DNA of 64,000 bases from Yoonia sp. SS1-5 (GCF_038443705.2 NZ_CP151767.2:2967501-3031500); one strand, 5' to 3'. Shown: positions 17,529 to 27,701, numbered from the stretch's first letter. The notes: generated by a model from the letters alone, not told the origin. Made by a program: numbers and translations.

Positions 17529-19472
17529 ATGCGTCTGATCAGTTGTTTGGCAATGATTTTGGCCCTCATGCTTTGCGGGCCGTTGGCGGCCCAAACCGGT
17601 TCAGCGCAGGGGCAGGATCAATCCGCTGTCGATCCGCGCTTTGGCCCGACGGATATCGACGCATGGCTTGACGGCTTTGTGCCGCTTGCCATCACGCAGG
17701 CGAACATCGCCGGCGCTGTTATTGTGGTGGTTGACCGTGGCGGGATCGTATTCCAGCAAGGATATGGCCTTTCCGACATCGCCGCCGCCAAGCCTGTCTC
17801 GGCCACAGATACGCTATTTCGCCCGGGGTCCATCTCCAAACTGTTTACGTGGACGGCTGTGATGCAGCAGGTGGAAAGGGGACATCTTGATCTTGATGCG
17901 GATATCAACACCTATCTGGATTTCGAGATCCCACCCTATCAGGATCAGCCGATCACCCTGCGTCAGATCATGACCCATACGCCCGGTTTTGAAGAAGCGC
18001 TGCGCTATCTCTTCACCGCGGATCTGATGCCGCTTGAGACCTATATCAAACAGTCGCTGCCCGCGCGCGTTTTTGCGCCCGGATCGACCCCGGCTTATTC
18101 GAATTATGGATCTGCCCTTGCAGGCTACATCGTTGAACGCGTCAGTAGCATGCCGTTCAATGACTACGTGGATGCCAATATCCTGGGTCCGCTTGACATG
18201 ACCAACGCCACATTCGCCCAACCGCTGCCGGCGGCGCTGGCCGATCAGATGGCGCGTGGCTACCAGGATGCCCGTTCCCCGCCCCGTGACTTCGAGATCA
18301 TCTCGGCTGCGCCTGCAGGCGCGTTGTCAGCCAGTGGTCAGGATATGGGAAAGTTCATGATCGCCCATCTGAATGCGGGGCGGGGCCTTTTGCGCCCGGC
18401 AACTGCACGGATGATGCATGACTATCGCGCACCGGGGATTGACGGGCTGAACCGCATGGCACTGGGCTTTGTCGAAAAATGGGTCAACGGCCATCGCGGT
18501 ATTGGCCATGGCGGCGACACCCAAGGGTTTCACAGCGATCTGACGCTCTTTCCAGACGCGGGCATTGGCCTTTATATCTCGCTGAACAGCGGCGGCACGG
18601 CTGGCGAGAGCTTTGCAATACGTCAATTGCTGCTGGAAGGTTTTGCAGACCGCTACCTGCCGGAAGTTGCCCCCATTGATCTGGTTCCGGGTGTTGATGC
18701 CGAAACGGCCCGCGCGCATCTTGATCTTGTCGCAGGCAGCTATGTCAGCAGCCGCGGGTCATTCACCAATTTTCTGAGCCTTGCAGGTTTTCTGGGGCAG
18801 ACGCCGGTTGGCAAGACGGCCGATGGCAAGCTGTCATTTCCGATGCTGGACAGTATCGGCATAGGGCCGTTTGATTGGGTCGAGGTTGAACCGTTCATCT
18901 GGCAAGACAGATATTCAAGTCAGACCATCGCGGCCGAGGTGATCGACGGGCAGGTTGTCAGGCTAAGCACGGATATCTTTTCGCCGGTGACGGTTCTGAC
19001 CCCGGCGCCTGCGTCACAGAATGCGGCAACGTTGCTGCCGCTTCTGGTGGTTGCGCTGCTCACGATCCTGCTGCAGGCGGTCCTGTGGCCCACACGGTTG
19101 TTGGTGCGCCGCAAGTTCGGGGCTGCCTTAGCGCTGGATGGCGGGCATTTGGCGGCCTATCGTTTGACGGGCCTGTTTTCGTGGGTTGTGCTGATTGCGA
19201 TCATCGGATGGGTCGTGTTTGCAATCGCCGTTTCGGCCGATGTGACGCTGCTGGGTGGTGGGCTGGATTGGTTGATCAACGCGCTGCGGATCGTGCTGCC
19301 ACTTGCAGCAATTGGGCTTGTTCTGGCGTCGGCGGCGCATTTGATCCTGTCGTTCAACAAGGGGCGCGCCTGGCTGTCGCATCTTGGCCGCATCCTGTTG
19401 CTGCTATCGGCGCTGTTGATCCTGTGGATCGTCTTTTCCTTCAACCTTTACGGCCTTGGGCTGCAGTTCTGA
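17529..19472 (+). CDS. Beta-lactamase-fold serine hydrolase with C-terminal membrane helices
   Basis: This is a 647-residue protein. A signal peptide (about 1-21, LAMILALMLCGPLAAQ) is followed by a class C beta-lactamase/PBP4-like domain with SxxK at S101-K104 (PGSISKLF), the YxN motif in TPAYSNYGSALAGYI and the HxG motif in GIGHGGDTQGFH. A middle beta domain follows, then about four hydrophobic segments in the last 150 residues (LLPLLVVALLTILLQAVLWP and others). It is a predicted periplasmic, membrane-anchored peptidase or esterase acting on a peptidoglycan-like or D-amino-acid substrate. It is convergent with ugpC, 10 bases apart. Confidence 0.85.
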   Translation: MRLISCLAMILALMLCGPLAAQTGSAQGQDQSAVDPRFGPTDIDAWLDGFVPLAITQANIAGAVIVVVDRGGIVFQQGYGLSDIAAAKPVSATDTLFRPGSISKLFTWTAVMQQVERGHLDLDADINTYLDFEIPPYQDQPITLRQIMTHTPGFEEALRYLFTADLMPLETYIKQSLPARVFAPGSTPAYSNYGSALAGYIVERVSSMPFNDYVDANILGPLDMTNATFAQPLPAALADQMARGYQDARSPPRDFEIISAAPAGALSASGQDMGKFMIAHLNAGRGLLRPATARMMHDYRAPGIDGLNRMALGFVEKWVNGHRGIGHGGDTQGFHSDLTLFPDAGIGLYISLNSGGTAGESFAIRQLLLEGFADRYLPEVAPIDLVPGVDAETARAHLDLVAGSYVSSRGSFTNFLSLAGFLGQTPVGKTADGKLSFPMLDSIGIGPFDWVEVEPFIWQDRYSSQTIAAEVIDGQVVRLSTDIFSPVTVLTPAPASQNAATLLPLLVVALLTILLQAVLWPTRLLVRRKFGAALALDGGHLAAYRLTGLFSWVVLIAIIGWVVFAIAVSADVTLLGGGLDWLINALRIVLPLAAIGLVLASAAHLILSFNKGRAWLSHLGRILLLLSALLILWIVFSFNLYGLGLQF

Positions 19473-19482
19473 TGATCGCGGA

Positions 19483-20538
19483 CTAGCCGGTGCGGCGCAG
19501 GCCGGTTGCCGCGTCAAACAGGTGGGCTTGACCGGGTTGAACAGAGAACTGCATCGCCGCCGTTTCACTGGTCAGGATATGCACGCCCGGCAGGCTGGCG
19601 GTAAAGCCTTCCTGCGTCTCTGTCAGATGACAATGCAACAGGGTATTGGCACCAAGCGGTTCCGCCATTTTGGCATGCACGCGAATAGGGCCGGTGTCTT
19701 CGGCAATCAGATGCTCGGGCCGGATGCCAAGCTTGACGGGACCATCCGGCCCGGTGGCTGGGGCTATTGGCTGATCGCCCAGAATGATCTGGCCGTCCCG
19801 GACTGTTGCATCCAGAATGTTCATGGCCGGACTGCCGATGAATTGCGCTGCAAAAAGGGTCCGCGGGGTCTCGTAAACCTCCAGCGGTGTGCCGATCTGT
19901 TCAGCGACGCCGCCATTCATCACGATCATGCGGTCGGCCATGGTCATCGCCTCGACCTGATCATGGGTCACGTAGAGCGACGTGATCCCCAGCTTGGACT
20001 GCAATTCCTTGATTTCCAACCGCATCTGCACACGCAGTTTGGCATCCAGATTGGATAGTGGTTCGTCAAACAGAAAGACCGCCGGTTCGCGCACAATCGC
20101 GCGCCCCATCGCAACGCGCTGCCGCTGGCCGCCAGACAGCTCTCTTGGTTTGCGATCCAGGAGCGGTTCTAGCTGCAACAGCTTGGCCGCTTCGCCGACC
20201 TTGGCGTTGATCTGATCCTTGGACATGCCCGCGATTTTCAGCCCGTACCCCATGTTCTGCCGGACCGACATATGCGGATAAAGCGCGTAATTCTGAAAAA
20301 CCATGGCGATATCGCGGTCCATCGGCTCTTTGTCATTGGCGCGGTTGCCACCGATCAGGACGTCGCCCGCCGTCACGGTCTCCAGACCTGCAACCATCCG
20401 CAAAAGCGTGGATTTCCCGCAGCCAGAGGGGCCAACGATGACAATGAACTCACCGTCCGCGATGTCGGTGGTAATCCCGTGGATCACATCAGTTGATCCA
20501 AAGCTTTTCTTGATGTCTTTGAGGGAAACGGTGGCCAT
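19483..20538 (-). CDS. ugpC: sn-Glycerol-3-phosphate-type ABC transporter ATPase UgpC
   Basis: This is a 351-residue ATPase of the MalK/UgpC class. It shows Walker [10 protein letters not shown], signature [16 protein letters not shown], Walker [18 protein letters not shown] and [15 protein letters not shown], then a C-terminal TOBE/regulatory domain ([10 protein letters not shown]). It energises the UgpAE channel. It is the last gene of ugpBAEC, 3 bases after ugpE. The assignment to glycerol-3-phosphate rests on UgpB; MalK-class ATPases are exchangeable among sugar importers. Confidence 0.88.
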   Translation of the reverse strand: MATVSLKDIKKSFGSTDVIHGITTDIADGEFIVIVGPSGCGKSTLLRMVAGLETVTAGDVLIGGNRANDKEPMDRDIAMVFQNYALYPHMSVRQNMGYGLKIAGMSKDQINAKVGEAAKLLQLEPLLDRKPRELSGGQRQRVAMGRAIVREPAVFLFDEPLSNLDAKLRVQMRLEIKELQSKLGITSLYVTHDQVEAMTMADRMIVMNGGVAEQIGTPLEVYETPRTLFAAQFIGSPAMNILDATVRDGQIILGDQPIAPATGPDGPVKLGIRPEHLIAEDTGPIRVHAKMAEPLGANTLLHCHLTETQEGFTASLPGVHILTSETAAMQFSVQPGQAHLFDAATGLRRTG

Positions 20539-20541
20539 TTG

Positions 20542-21399
20542 CTATTTCTCGCTATCGACAAGGCCGCGAATGAACAGCCGCTGCATGCCGACGACAACGA
20601 TCACCGGCGGGATCATTGCCAGGATTGAGGTCGCCATGATCGTGGGCCAATGCGCAAAGTCATCCCCACTGGGGAACATCTGCTTGATGCCCATCACGAT
20701 GGTATTCATTTCGGGGTCGGTGGTGATCAGAAGCGGCCAGAGATACTGGTTCCAGCCGTAGATAAAGAGGATCACAAAAAGTGCGGCGATGTTTGTCCGG
20801 CTCATCGGTACGACGATATCCCAGAAAAACCGCATAGGCCGTGCGCCGTCGACCCGTGCGGCCTCGGCCAGTTCATCGGGGATCGTCAGAAAGAATTGCC
20901 GGAACAGGAATGTGGCCGTGGCCGATGCGATCAATGGAAAGATCAGCCCGGAATATGAATTCAGCATCCCGAACCCGGCCACGACCTCGTAGGTGGGGAC
21001 GATCCGGACTTCGACGGGCAGCATCAATGTCAAAAAGATCAGCCAGAAGAAAACGGTGCGCCCGGGGAACTTGAAATAGACAATCGCAAAGGCCGATAGC
21101 AGTGAGATGATGATCTTGCCCACTGCAATCCCGATTGCCATGACAAGGCTGTTGAACAGCATGGTGGCCACCGGAACATTCACCCCCGAGAACAAGGCGT
21201 TTTTGTAGTTGGTCCAGAACTGGTCGCCCGGCCATACGGGCATCGGCGGCCGGATGATATCGGCCTGTGTGACGGTCGAGGCGACGAAGGCCAGCCAGAT
21301 CGGGAAGAAGATCACCAGCACACCGATGATCATGAACACATGGGTCAGCCACAGCCCGGCCCCCCGTTTTTCAACCATGCCATGGGTTTCGCGCGCCAT
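20542..21399 (-). CDS. ugpE: ABC transporter permease UgpE
   Basis: This is a 285-residue permease of the MalG/UgpE type with six predicted helices. The EAA loop is [26 protein letters not shown], and [19 protein letters not shown] is a typical UgpE stretch. It forms the channel with UgpA. Its ATG overlaps the ugpA stop by one base, which indicates coupling. Confidence 0.9.
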   Translation of the reverse strand: MARETHGMVEKRGAGLWLTHVFMIIGVLVIFFPIWLAFVASTVTQADIIRPPMPVWPGDQFWTNYKNALFSGVNVPVATMLFNSLVMAIGIAVGKIIISLLSAFAIVYFKFPGRTVFFWLIFLTLMLPVEVRIVPTYEVVAGFGMLNSYSGLIFPLIASATATFLFRQFFLTIPDELAEAARVDGARPMRFFWDIVVPMSRTNIAALFVILFIYGWNQYLWPLLITTDPEMNTIVMGIKQMFPSGDDFAHWPTIMATSILAMIPPVIVVVGMQRLFIRGLVDSEK

Positions 21400-22283
21400 C
21401 AGTAATGCACCCGCTTTTCAATGAATTTGAACTGCACCACCGTCAGCAAGCCCACGACAATCAGCAATATAACAGACTGCGCCGAGGACGACCCAAGATC
21501 CTGCCCCACAAACCCGTCTGAAAAGACCTTGTAGACCAGGATTGTGGTTGTCTGTTGCGGCCCGCCGGCGGTGATCGTGTGGATGACGCCGAAGGTCTCG
21601 AAGAAGGCGTAGACGATGTTCACAACCAGCAAGAAGAAGGTGGTGGGTGATAAAAGCGGCAAGACAATTGTCCAGAACCGCCGCCAGAAATGCGCGCCGT
21701 CGATTGCGGCTGCCTCGATCACTGATTTCGGCACGGATTGCAGGGCCGCAAAGAAGAACAGGAAGTTATAGCTGATCCGCCCCCAGGCGGATGCAACGAC
21801 GACCAGCCCCATCGCCTCGCCCCCGTTCAGCACATGGTTCCAGTCGTAGCCCAATTGCCCCAGATACCACGACACCACGCCCACCCGTGTGTTGAACATG
21901 AACAACCACAGCACGCCAGCAACAGCGGGCGCCACTGCGTAGGGCCAGATCAACAAGGTGCGGTAGACCCCTGATCCCTTGATCAAGCGGTCCGCGATGA
22001 CCGCCAGAAATAGCGCGGGTATCATTGAACACAGCGTGACCAGGATCGAAAAGATCGCCGTTGTGACGAAAGATGCGCGGTAGAACCTGTCCGATAGCAG
22101 AAATTCAAAATTGCCCAGGCCCACATATTGCATCGACAGGCCAAACGGGTCGGGGATGAACAGTGATTGCCAGATGGCCTGCCCGGCAGGATAGAAAAAG
22201 AAGACCGCCGAGATCACAACCTGCGGCGCAATCAGTAGCAGCGGCAAAAGCCAGCCACGGAATTTGACCCGTTTTTCCATCAC
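21399..22283 (-). CDS. ugpA: ABC transporter permease UgpA
   Basis: This is a 294-residue permease of the MalF/UgpA type. Helix 1 is in [23 protein letters not shown]. The EAA loop is [27 protein letters not shown], followed by [16 protein letters not shown], the common MalF-type motif. Two methionines are possible starts (22283 and 22280). It follows ugpB across 48 bases that contain a terminator-like hairpin. Confidence 0.9.
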   Translation of the reverse strand: MMEKRVKFRGWLLPLLLIAPQVVISAVFFFYPAGQAIWQSLFIPDPFGLSMQYVGLGNFEFLLSDRFYRASFVTTAIFSILVTLCSMIPALFLAVIADRLIKGSGVYRTLLIWPYAVAPAVAGVLWLFMFNTRVGVVSWYLGQLGYDWNHVLNGGEAMGLVVVASAWGRISYNFLFFFAALQSVPKSVIEAAAIDGAHFWRRFWTIVLPLLSPTTFFLLVVNIVYAFFETFGVIHTITAGGPQQTTTILVYKVFSDGFVGQDLGSSSAQSVILLIVVGLLTVVQFKFIEKRVHY

Positions 22284-22292
22284 GCCCCTCGA

Positions 22293-22323
22293 TAAAAAAG
22301 GCGGGCTGTTTTGCCCGCCTTTT
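22293..22323 (-). terminator. Intrinsic-terminator-like hairpin after ugpB
   Basis: A 10-bp stem AAAGGCGGGC/GCCCGCCTTT surrounds a TGTTTT loop. On the minus strand the right arm runs into a T6 tract (complement of AAAAAA at about 22294-22299). It lies between ugpB and ugpA and probably ends most transcripts there, keeping the binding protein in excess while allowing read-through. Confidence 0.78.
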
Positions 22324-22331
22324 CGATTGCC

Positions 22332-23642
22332 TTAGCCGTTTGCGGCTTCGAACCGGCGCAACAGCGCGTCACCGCGTTCCTTTGCGCTGTCCATGGCCTC
22401 TTGCGCGGTCTTGTCGCCCGCCCAGATCGCTTCGAGTTCTTCGTCGATGATCCCGCGGATCTGATCAAAGGACCCAAGGCGCAGACCCTTGGAATTTGCT
22501 GTCGGCTCTTTCGCGGTCATCTGGATCACGGCGATATCCGTGCCGGGGTTTTCGTCATAAAAACCGGCTTCGCGCGTGGCTTCACCAGCTTCGGCCGTGA
22601 TGGGCAGATAGCCGGTATCCTGGTGCCATTGGGCTTGCACAGCACTGGATGACAGGAACGCAAGGAACGCGCCGACGCCGGCATATTCATCTGCTTCATG
22701 CCCTTCCATGACCCAAAGCGATGCACCACCGATGATGGTGTTTTGCGGGCCGTTTCCAACGCCTTCCCAATAAGGCAGCGGGCGGACGTCAAAGTCAAAT
22801 TCGGCCTCGGCCTTGATACCTGCATAACCAGCAGAGCTTTCGGTGAACAGCGCGCATTCACCGGCCCGGAAATTGGCACCACCTTCGTTGCGGCGGCCGG
22901 TATAGATGAATTTGCCATCCTGGGCCCATTCGCCCATCGCGGTCAGATGTGCGACCTGTGCTTCGCCGTTTAACATCAGTTCGGTATCAAGCCCGGCAAA
23001 ACCGTTATCCTGACTGGCGAAAGGCACGTCATGATAGGCCGAGAAGTTTTCCAGGTGGATCCAGCTTTGCCATGCGGTGACCAACGGGCATTCAGACCCG
23101 CCTGCTTTCAGCGCCTCAAGCGTTTCGCCGACATTCTGCCATGTGGACAGGTCTGTGTCAGGGTCGACGCCTGCGGCCTCGAACGCATTCCGGTTCACCC
23201 AGAGCACTGGCGTGGATGAATTGAACGGCAGGGACAGCATGTCGCCTTCGGTTGTGGTGTAGTACCCCTTGACCGATCCGATATAGGCTGACGGGTCAAA
23301 TGTGGCGCCGCTTTCGGCCATGACTTCAAAGACAGGTTTGGTGGCGCCCTGGGCAGACATCATGGTGGCGGTGCCAACCTCGAAAACCATCAGGATATGC
23401 GGCTGTTCGCCCGCGCGGAACGCGGCGATCCCGGCATTAAGCGTCTCGGAATAGTTGCCCTTGTGGCTTTGCACGACAACATAGTCGCTTTGGCTGGCGT
23501 TGAATTCCTCAACCTGTGCGGCAACCAACTCACCCAGTCGGCCGGTGAACGCATGCCAGAATTGCACTTCGGTTTGGGCCATTGCTGCCACTGGCGACAG
23601 AATGGTGCTTACGGCGAGTGCGCCGATCAAAGACTTTTGCAT
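22332..23642 (-). CDS. ugpB: sn-Glycerol-3-phosphate-binding protein UgpB
   Basis: This is a 436-residue periplasmic binding protein (SBP_bac_1). The signal peptide is MQKSLIGALAVSTILSPVAA. It matches UgpB closely by motif: VQFWHAFTGRLGELV, KGNYSETLNAGIAAFRAGE, VFEVGTATMMSAQGATKPVF, PFNSSTPVLWVNRNAFEAAG, IHLENFSAYHDVPFAS, NTIIGGASLWVMEG and WHQDTGYLPIT. A GGGAGG site just before 23642 sets the start. It is the first gene of ugpBAEC; the 140-base gap upstream may hold the operon promoter, with the oxygenase gene beyond. Confidence 0.9.
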   Translation of the reverse strand: MQKSLIGALAVSTILSPVAAMAQTEVQFWHAFTGRLGELVAAQVEEFNASQSDYVVVQSHKGNYSETLNAGIAAFRAGEQPHILMVFEVGTATMMSAQGATKPVFEVMAESGATFDPSAYIGSVKGYYTTTEGDMLSLPFNSSTPVLWVNRNAFEAAGVDPDTDLSTWQNVGETLEALKAGGSECPLVTAWQSWIHLENFSAYHDVPFASQDNGFAGLDTELMLNGEAQVAHLTAMGEWAQDGKFIYTGRRNEGGANFRAGECALFTESSAGYAGIKAEAEFDFDVRPLPYWEGVGNGPQNTIIGGASLWVMEGHEADEYAGVGAFLAFLSSSAVQAQWHQDTGYLPITAEAGEATREAGFYDENPGTDIAVIQMTAKEPTANSKGLRLGSFDQIRGIIDEELEAIWAGDKTAQEAMDSAKERGDALLRRFEAANG

Positions 23643-23782
23643 TATTCCTCCCTTGCACCGCAACGGTGCTTTGTCATGTGATGCAGTGGTTCATGCCCTG
23701 CACATATTATGCGACCTCAAAACGATACACGCGTCAGGCATTTTGGCAAGCACCTGGAAATCGCGTCGGCACTGTGTGTGGG

Positions 23783-24406
23783 TTATTCCCACTTGTAGTT
23801 GAAGCTGACCGAGATCCGCTCATCCTCTTCTGACATGTTCATCGGCACTTCGTGACGCAGCCAGCTTTCCCATAACAAGACATCCCCCGGCTTTGGCGCG
23901 ACATAGACAAATTGGCGCATTTCCTCGGGCGCGTCGGTTATCCGTGGGGGGGCGGCCATCATCATCGCAAGACGCGGATCTTCGAATTTGATCGCTGCGG
24001 CCCCTTCGGGAACGGCGACATATGTGGTGCCGCTGACCACGGAATGCGGATGGATATGGCCGGTATGGATGCCGCCGGGGGGCAGGATATTGATCCAGAT
24101 ATCCTCAAGGATCAGTCTTTTCTCGCCCAGATCAAAGGCTGCGTCTTTGGCAAAGGCAGCGACATGGGCATCAAGTGCTTTGACAAGATCTGCAAAAATG
24201 GGAAATCGCCACGGAAGATCCGTCAGCGACGCATAAGAGGTATAGCCCGGAAAGGCCTTGGCCTCGCACCATTCCTGGCCGGCTTCATCATCATCGGCGA
24301 TCACAAGGCAGGAATTTTCCAGCTCTGCCGGGTCTACTGCTGCCCCAAAGGCGGACAGGTCGGCCTGATATAGCCGGGTCGCAAAAAGGGATCTGATATT
24401 TGTCAT
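23783..24406 (-). CDS. Putative 2OG-Fe(II) oxygenase (TIGR02466-like)
   Basis: This is a 207-residue cytosolic protein of the type annotated as putative 2OG-Fe(II) oxygenase. The double-stranded beta-helix shows ILPPGGIHTGHIHPHSVVSGTTYVAVPEG with candidate Fe ligands, and later FVYVAPKPGDVLLWESWLRHEVPMN with the distal histidine and the ISVSFNYKWE end. The substrate is unknown. It lies between the ROK regulator gene (40 bases upstream) and ugpB, so it may belong to the same regulon. The frame is open 25 codons further upstream, overlapping the ROK 3' end; homology favours the ATG at 24406. Confidence 0.75.
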   Translation of the reverse strand: MTNIRSLFATRLYQADLSAFGAAVDPAELENSCLVIADDDEAGQEWCEAKAFPGYTSYASLTDLPWRFPIFADLVKALDAHVAAFAKDAAFDLGEKRLILEDIWINILPPGGIHTGHIHPHSVVSGTTYVAVPEGAAAIKFEDPRLAMMMAAPPRITDAPEEMRQFVYVAPKPGDVLLWESWLRHEVPMNMSEEDERISVSFNYKWE

Positions 24407-24446
24407 GCTGTCTCTGAACGTGCTGGTTGATGATGGGCAGACGAAG

Positions 24447-25691
24447 CTACCCCGCCTTTGTTTCCGCTTTGCCCAAGGCATGCACCGAAAGTTGCGAAAT
24501 CTGTTCGATCCCGTAAGCCGCCGCGCCCTTGGCCCACATCAGGTCGCCCCATCCATGGACGCAAATCTGCGGCATGGGGCTGTCAACATGCATGACCAGC
24601 CGGGCGACATCATCCAGGACAGACTGATCACACAAGGGGTGCCTGATGGTATTCTTGCTGGCCAGTATCAGCAATTCGGGATCAAAGATATTGATCAGAT
24701 TGGCCAGACCAACCGCGAATAACGCGCCTGCGTGTTGCAGGGTTTGTGCAGCGGCAGCGTCGCCGTCGGCCGCGGCCTGGCTGAGGGCGTTGATGTCGGT
24801 AAACGGTGTGCTGCGTCCGCGATTGGCGTGGCCCAGCAGGGCGTATTCACCTGCATAAGCTTCAAGACAGCCGCGCTGGCCGCATTGGCATTCCGCGCCA
24901 TCGGTATTGACCTTTGTGTGCCCGAACTCGGCGCCGCAGCCCCGTTTCCCGCGGTACAGTTTGCCATCAATGACGATCCCCATCCCAATCCCATGTTCGA
25001 TAGAGACGACCAGAAAATTATCGAAATGCCGTCCTTCGCCAAAAAGCTGTTCAGCCTTGGCCACAAGATTGGCGTCGTTTTCGATAAAGACCGGGCAGGG
25101 GGCCTTGGTTGCCAGAATGGCCCCCATATCCACATTCCGTTCTAGCAGGGACGAGGACCAATGCACGTAGCCCGAACTGCCGTCAATCTGTCCGGCCAGC
25201 CCCAGCCCGATCCCGGATATGTCGTTGATGCCCAGACCATGGGCGGCGCAGGCCCCACGCACGGCGGCCATGATCTGATCTGCAAGGGCATCGCCGCTGA
25301 ACTTTGTGGCGGGCAGCGCGTGTTCGAAATCGCCCAGCGCGGTGCCTTCGAAATCGCTGATCAGGACCGTGATGCAATCCGTGGCGACTTTCAGTCCCGC
25401 GACACGTTTGTAGGCGCCGCGAATTTTCAGGGTCTCGCGTGGGCGCCCGCGCTTGGCACCTGCCAGCAGGCTATCGGCACTGATCACGGGCTCGATCATG
25501 CCAACCGCCAGCAATTCGGCAGTCACCGCCGTGACGGTTGCAGGGCTAAGCCCGGTCTGCCGCGAGATATCAATCCGCGCGATCTGACTTTCCCGGCGGA
25601 TCAGGTTCAGGACACGCAGCCTGCCTTGTCGGCGCGGGTCGTGGGGTGTCGTGTCAGATGCGGCGGTCTTGGTATGCAAGTTCAAGCTCAT
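24447..25691 (-). CDS. ROK-family transcriptional regulator (NagC/XylR type)
   Basis: This protein of about 414 residues has an N-terminal winged helix-turn-helix (RVLNLIRRESQIARIDIS, then RQTGLSPATVTAVTAELL) and a C-terminal ROK sugar-kinase-like domain. The ROK domain has FIENDANLVAKAEQLFGEG, EHGIGMGIVIDGKLYRG and the zinc-binding CQCGQRGCLEAY motif. Such proteins repress sugar uptake genes until a sugar or sugar phosphate binds. Its position, same strand and just upstream of the oxygenase gene and ugpBAEC, makes it the likely local regulator. The start is uncertain: ATG at 25691 or 25733, neither with a good ribosome site. Confidence 0.85.
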   Translation of the reverse strand: MSLNLHTKTAASDTTPHDPRRQGRLRVLNLIRRESQIARIDISRQTGLSPATVTAVTAELLAVGMIEPVISADSLLAGAKRGRPRETLKIRGAYKRVAGLKVATDCITVLISDFEGTALGDFEHALPATKFSGDALADQIMAAVRGACAAHGLGINDISGIGLGLAGQIDGSSGYVHWSSSLLERNVDMGAILATKAPCPVFIENDANLVAKAEQLFGEGRHFDNFLVVSIEHGIGMGIVIDGKLYRGKRGCGAEFGHTKVNTDGAECQCGQRGCLEAYAGEYALLGHANRGRSTPFTDINALSQAAADGDAAAAQTLQHAGALFAVGLANLINIFDPELLILASKNTIRHPLCDQSVLDDVARLVMHVDSPMPQICVHGWGDLMWAKGAAAYGIEQISQLSVHALGKAETKAG

Positions 25692-25769
25692 ACCCCTTTT
25701 TTGCGCTTTCGCAGCCAATTTGGAAAGCCGCATTCGAAGAACGGCACAAAGATAAGGTGTGTTGGCCCG

Positions 25770-27284
25770 TCAGCGTGCCTTGGTCAGGGTGATCTGCGTC
25801 CCGCTGGACACAAGGGTCCAGTCCCCGACGGTCTGATCGGGCCAGATCACCCGGACCTGCGCATTCTTTGCCGCACCGAGCCCGAAATGTGCCGCCCCCA
25901 ATTGCCCGCTGACATGGCCGCCGCCGATTGTGACCTCGCGGGTTTGCAGCCCCTGATCCGTCCGCAATTCGATGATCGCGCCGATAGCATGTGTGTTACC
26001 GCCGTTCTGGCGTAAGTTGATGCCAACCCAATGTCCGGCATCTTCGGTGGTGTTCTGCCAGATTTCGAGCGGTGCGCGCCGGTTCAGCACAACGATATCC
26101 AGTCGCCCATCGCCGTTCAGATCAACCAGGCCGGCCCCGCGCGATCTGGCCCCACTGGCAATACCTGCCTGATCGGCCATTTCCACAAAGGTCCCGTCAG
26201 GTTGCTGCATCAGCAGGTTGTTGGGGTCCTCCATCGCCATGCCGGGCATCTGGTCCACATTGCCCTTGGCGATAAACAGGTCATCGCGCCCGTCATTATC
26301 CATATCGCCAAATTCCGCGTGCCAGCCGGTCGAGGGGCGCCCGTCATCGCCCACGAAAGGGCGCTGCGCAAATGTGCCTGTCGAATAGGGAACGATGTCA
26401 AAGCCGGTGCCGCTGTTGGTCATCAGTTTCTGGTCGCCCATTGATGTCAGCATCACCTCGGGCAGACCGTCGCCCGACAGGTCGCGGCTTGCGATACCCA
26501 TGCCCCATATCTGAACCGGCCCCCAACCGTCCGCATCCCCCCATTCCCGTAGCGGGTTCAGATCCCACATTTGCTCGTACCCGTCCCGGACATAATATTG
26601 GCGGTCATTGGATATCCGTAGCATTGCCTGGCCCGTGCGACGCCAGTCGGTGAACAGCATGGACAGAGGGCAAAACCCCGGATCAAGCGCGGTTGGTGGT
26701 GCAAACGCGCGGCCATCAGGCCGGATCAGCCAATTTGTGTCGCAAGTGCCAAAGGGCCCGTCAGGATCATCTGCATCCACATAATTCCCTACCGCCAGTG
26801 TTGGAAAGCTGTCGCCGGGCATCCACATGGCCGAAAAGGCGGTGGACCATGCATCACCCGCCGGAAAATTCCAGTCGGTGGTCACGTCGTGAAAGGTGCA
26901 GTCCCCCTGTCCCTGCCAGACAAGATTGGGGCCGTTGCGCAGGATGATCAGATCGGCATGGCCATCGCCATCAATCTCGATCGGATAGGCGCCGGTCACG
27001 TCCGTTAGCTGGCCGATATCTACGGGTTCAAAGGTAATATCCGGACCAGAGCTGTTGATCAGCATGCTGGCGGGGTTCTTGCCACCAGCCGCGAATATGT
27101 CGGGCCGCGCGTCGTTGTTGCAGTCGAAGATCGCAACGCCGCCGCCGACAAAATGCGCCCAGCCGCCGTCATAGACATGCGCCACCGGCAGATGCGCGGC
27201 CCGGTCCACAAATTTCGGGCCAGCCTGCGCGCCGCTAGCGATGATCGCGCAGGTCAGAAAAGGCAGATAGAATCCTGGTCGCAT
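25770..27284 (-). CDS. ASPIC/UnbV-domain protein with FG-GAP/VCBS repeats
   Basis: This is a 504-residue secreted protein. The signal peptide (RPGFYLPFLTCAIIASGAQA) is followed by calcium-binding-like beta-propeller repeats: GGVAIFDCNNDARPDIFAAG, YPIEIDGDGHADLIIL, GIASRDLSGDGLPEVML, FGDMDNDGRDDLFIAKG and VDLNGDGRLDIVVLNR. The C-terminal ASPIC/UnbV domain carries the conserved VTIGGGHVSGQLGAAHFGLG. It is extracytoplasmic with no known enzymatic activity. The frame extends 27 codons further up, but the signal peptide supports 27284. Confidence 0.88.
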   Translation of the reverse strand: MRPGFYLPFLTCAIIASGAQAGPKFVDRAAHLPVAHVYDGGWAHFVGGGVAIFDCNNDARPDIFAAGGKNPASMLINSSGPDITFEPVDIGQLTDVTGAYPIEIDGDGHADLIILRNGPNLVWQGQGDCTFHDVTTDWNFPAGDAWSTAFSAMWMPGDSFPTLAVGNYVDADDPDGPFGTCDTNWLIRPDGRAFAPPTALDPGFCPLSMLFTDWRRTGQAMLRISNDRQYYVRDGYEQMWDLNPLREWGDADGWGPVQIWGMGIASRDLSGDGLPEVMLTSMGDQKLMTNSGTGFDIVPYSTGTFAQRPFVGDDGRPSTGWHAEFGDMDNDGRDDLFIAKGNVDQMPGMAMEDPNNLLMQQPDGTFVEMADQAGIASGARSRGAGLVDLNGDGRLDIVVLNRRAPLEIWQNTTEDAGHWVGINLRQNGGNTHAIGAIIELRTDQGLQTREVTIGGGHVSGQLGAAHFGLGAAKNAQVRVIWPDQTVGDWTLVSSGTQITLTKAR

Positions 27285-27386
27285 TGCCGACTTTCGTATT
27301 CGTATTTTTGGCGCAGGATGGGCCGCGCATCCGCGAAGGTCAAAGCGCAATTGCACCAATCGCATTGCGGGCTGATGCGCGTGCCG

Positions 27387-27701
27387 TCACCTGATCGACA
27401 GGGACACCCTTTTACCGATCCCATCCCGATCAGCCCGCAAGGTAAGGCTGCTCAGGCCGACCCGCTCTGACAGTGCAATGACAGCGACAAGGTCAGCCAG
27501 CGAGGACACATCGTCAGGGCCTGCTTTGACAATGCGGTCGCCAACGCGGAGCCCGCCGCGATAGGCTTCGCTCAGCGGATTGATAAACAGGACCCTGAGA
27601 TAGCTGTCGTCACCATCGGTGTGTGTTTCCAGCAGCATCCCTGCCAAGACAGCAACCCCGGTTTCCTGACCGGGTGGGACATCAGACAGCATTTCATCCA
27701 A
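27387..27701 (-). CDS. PDZ-domain fragment, probable 3' part of the frameshifted TIR gene
   Basis: This frame encodes a PDZ domain of about 90 residues (GVAVLAGMLLET, LRVLFINPLSEAYRGGLRVGDRIVKAG, then SLADLVAVIALSERVG). It has no good start of its own: the first possible codon is a TTG at 27701 and the ATG lies at 27692. Reading upstream in the same frame gives a coiled-coil-like stretch (AELASLQQQITRYEAAFDAL) with no stop, overlapping the end of the TIR frame. The simplest reading is that it is the C-terminus of one TIR-TM-coiled coil-PDZ protein of about 395 residues. Translational re-initiation is the alternative. Confidence 0.7.
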   Translation of the reverse strand: MDEMLSDVPPGQETGVAVLAGMLLETHTDGDDSYLRVLFINPLSEAYRGGLRVGDRIVKAGPDDVSSLADLVAVIALSERVGLSSLTLRADRDGIGKRVSLSIR

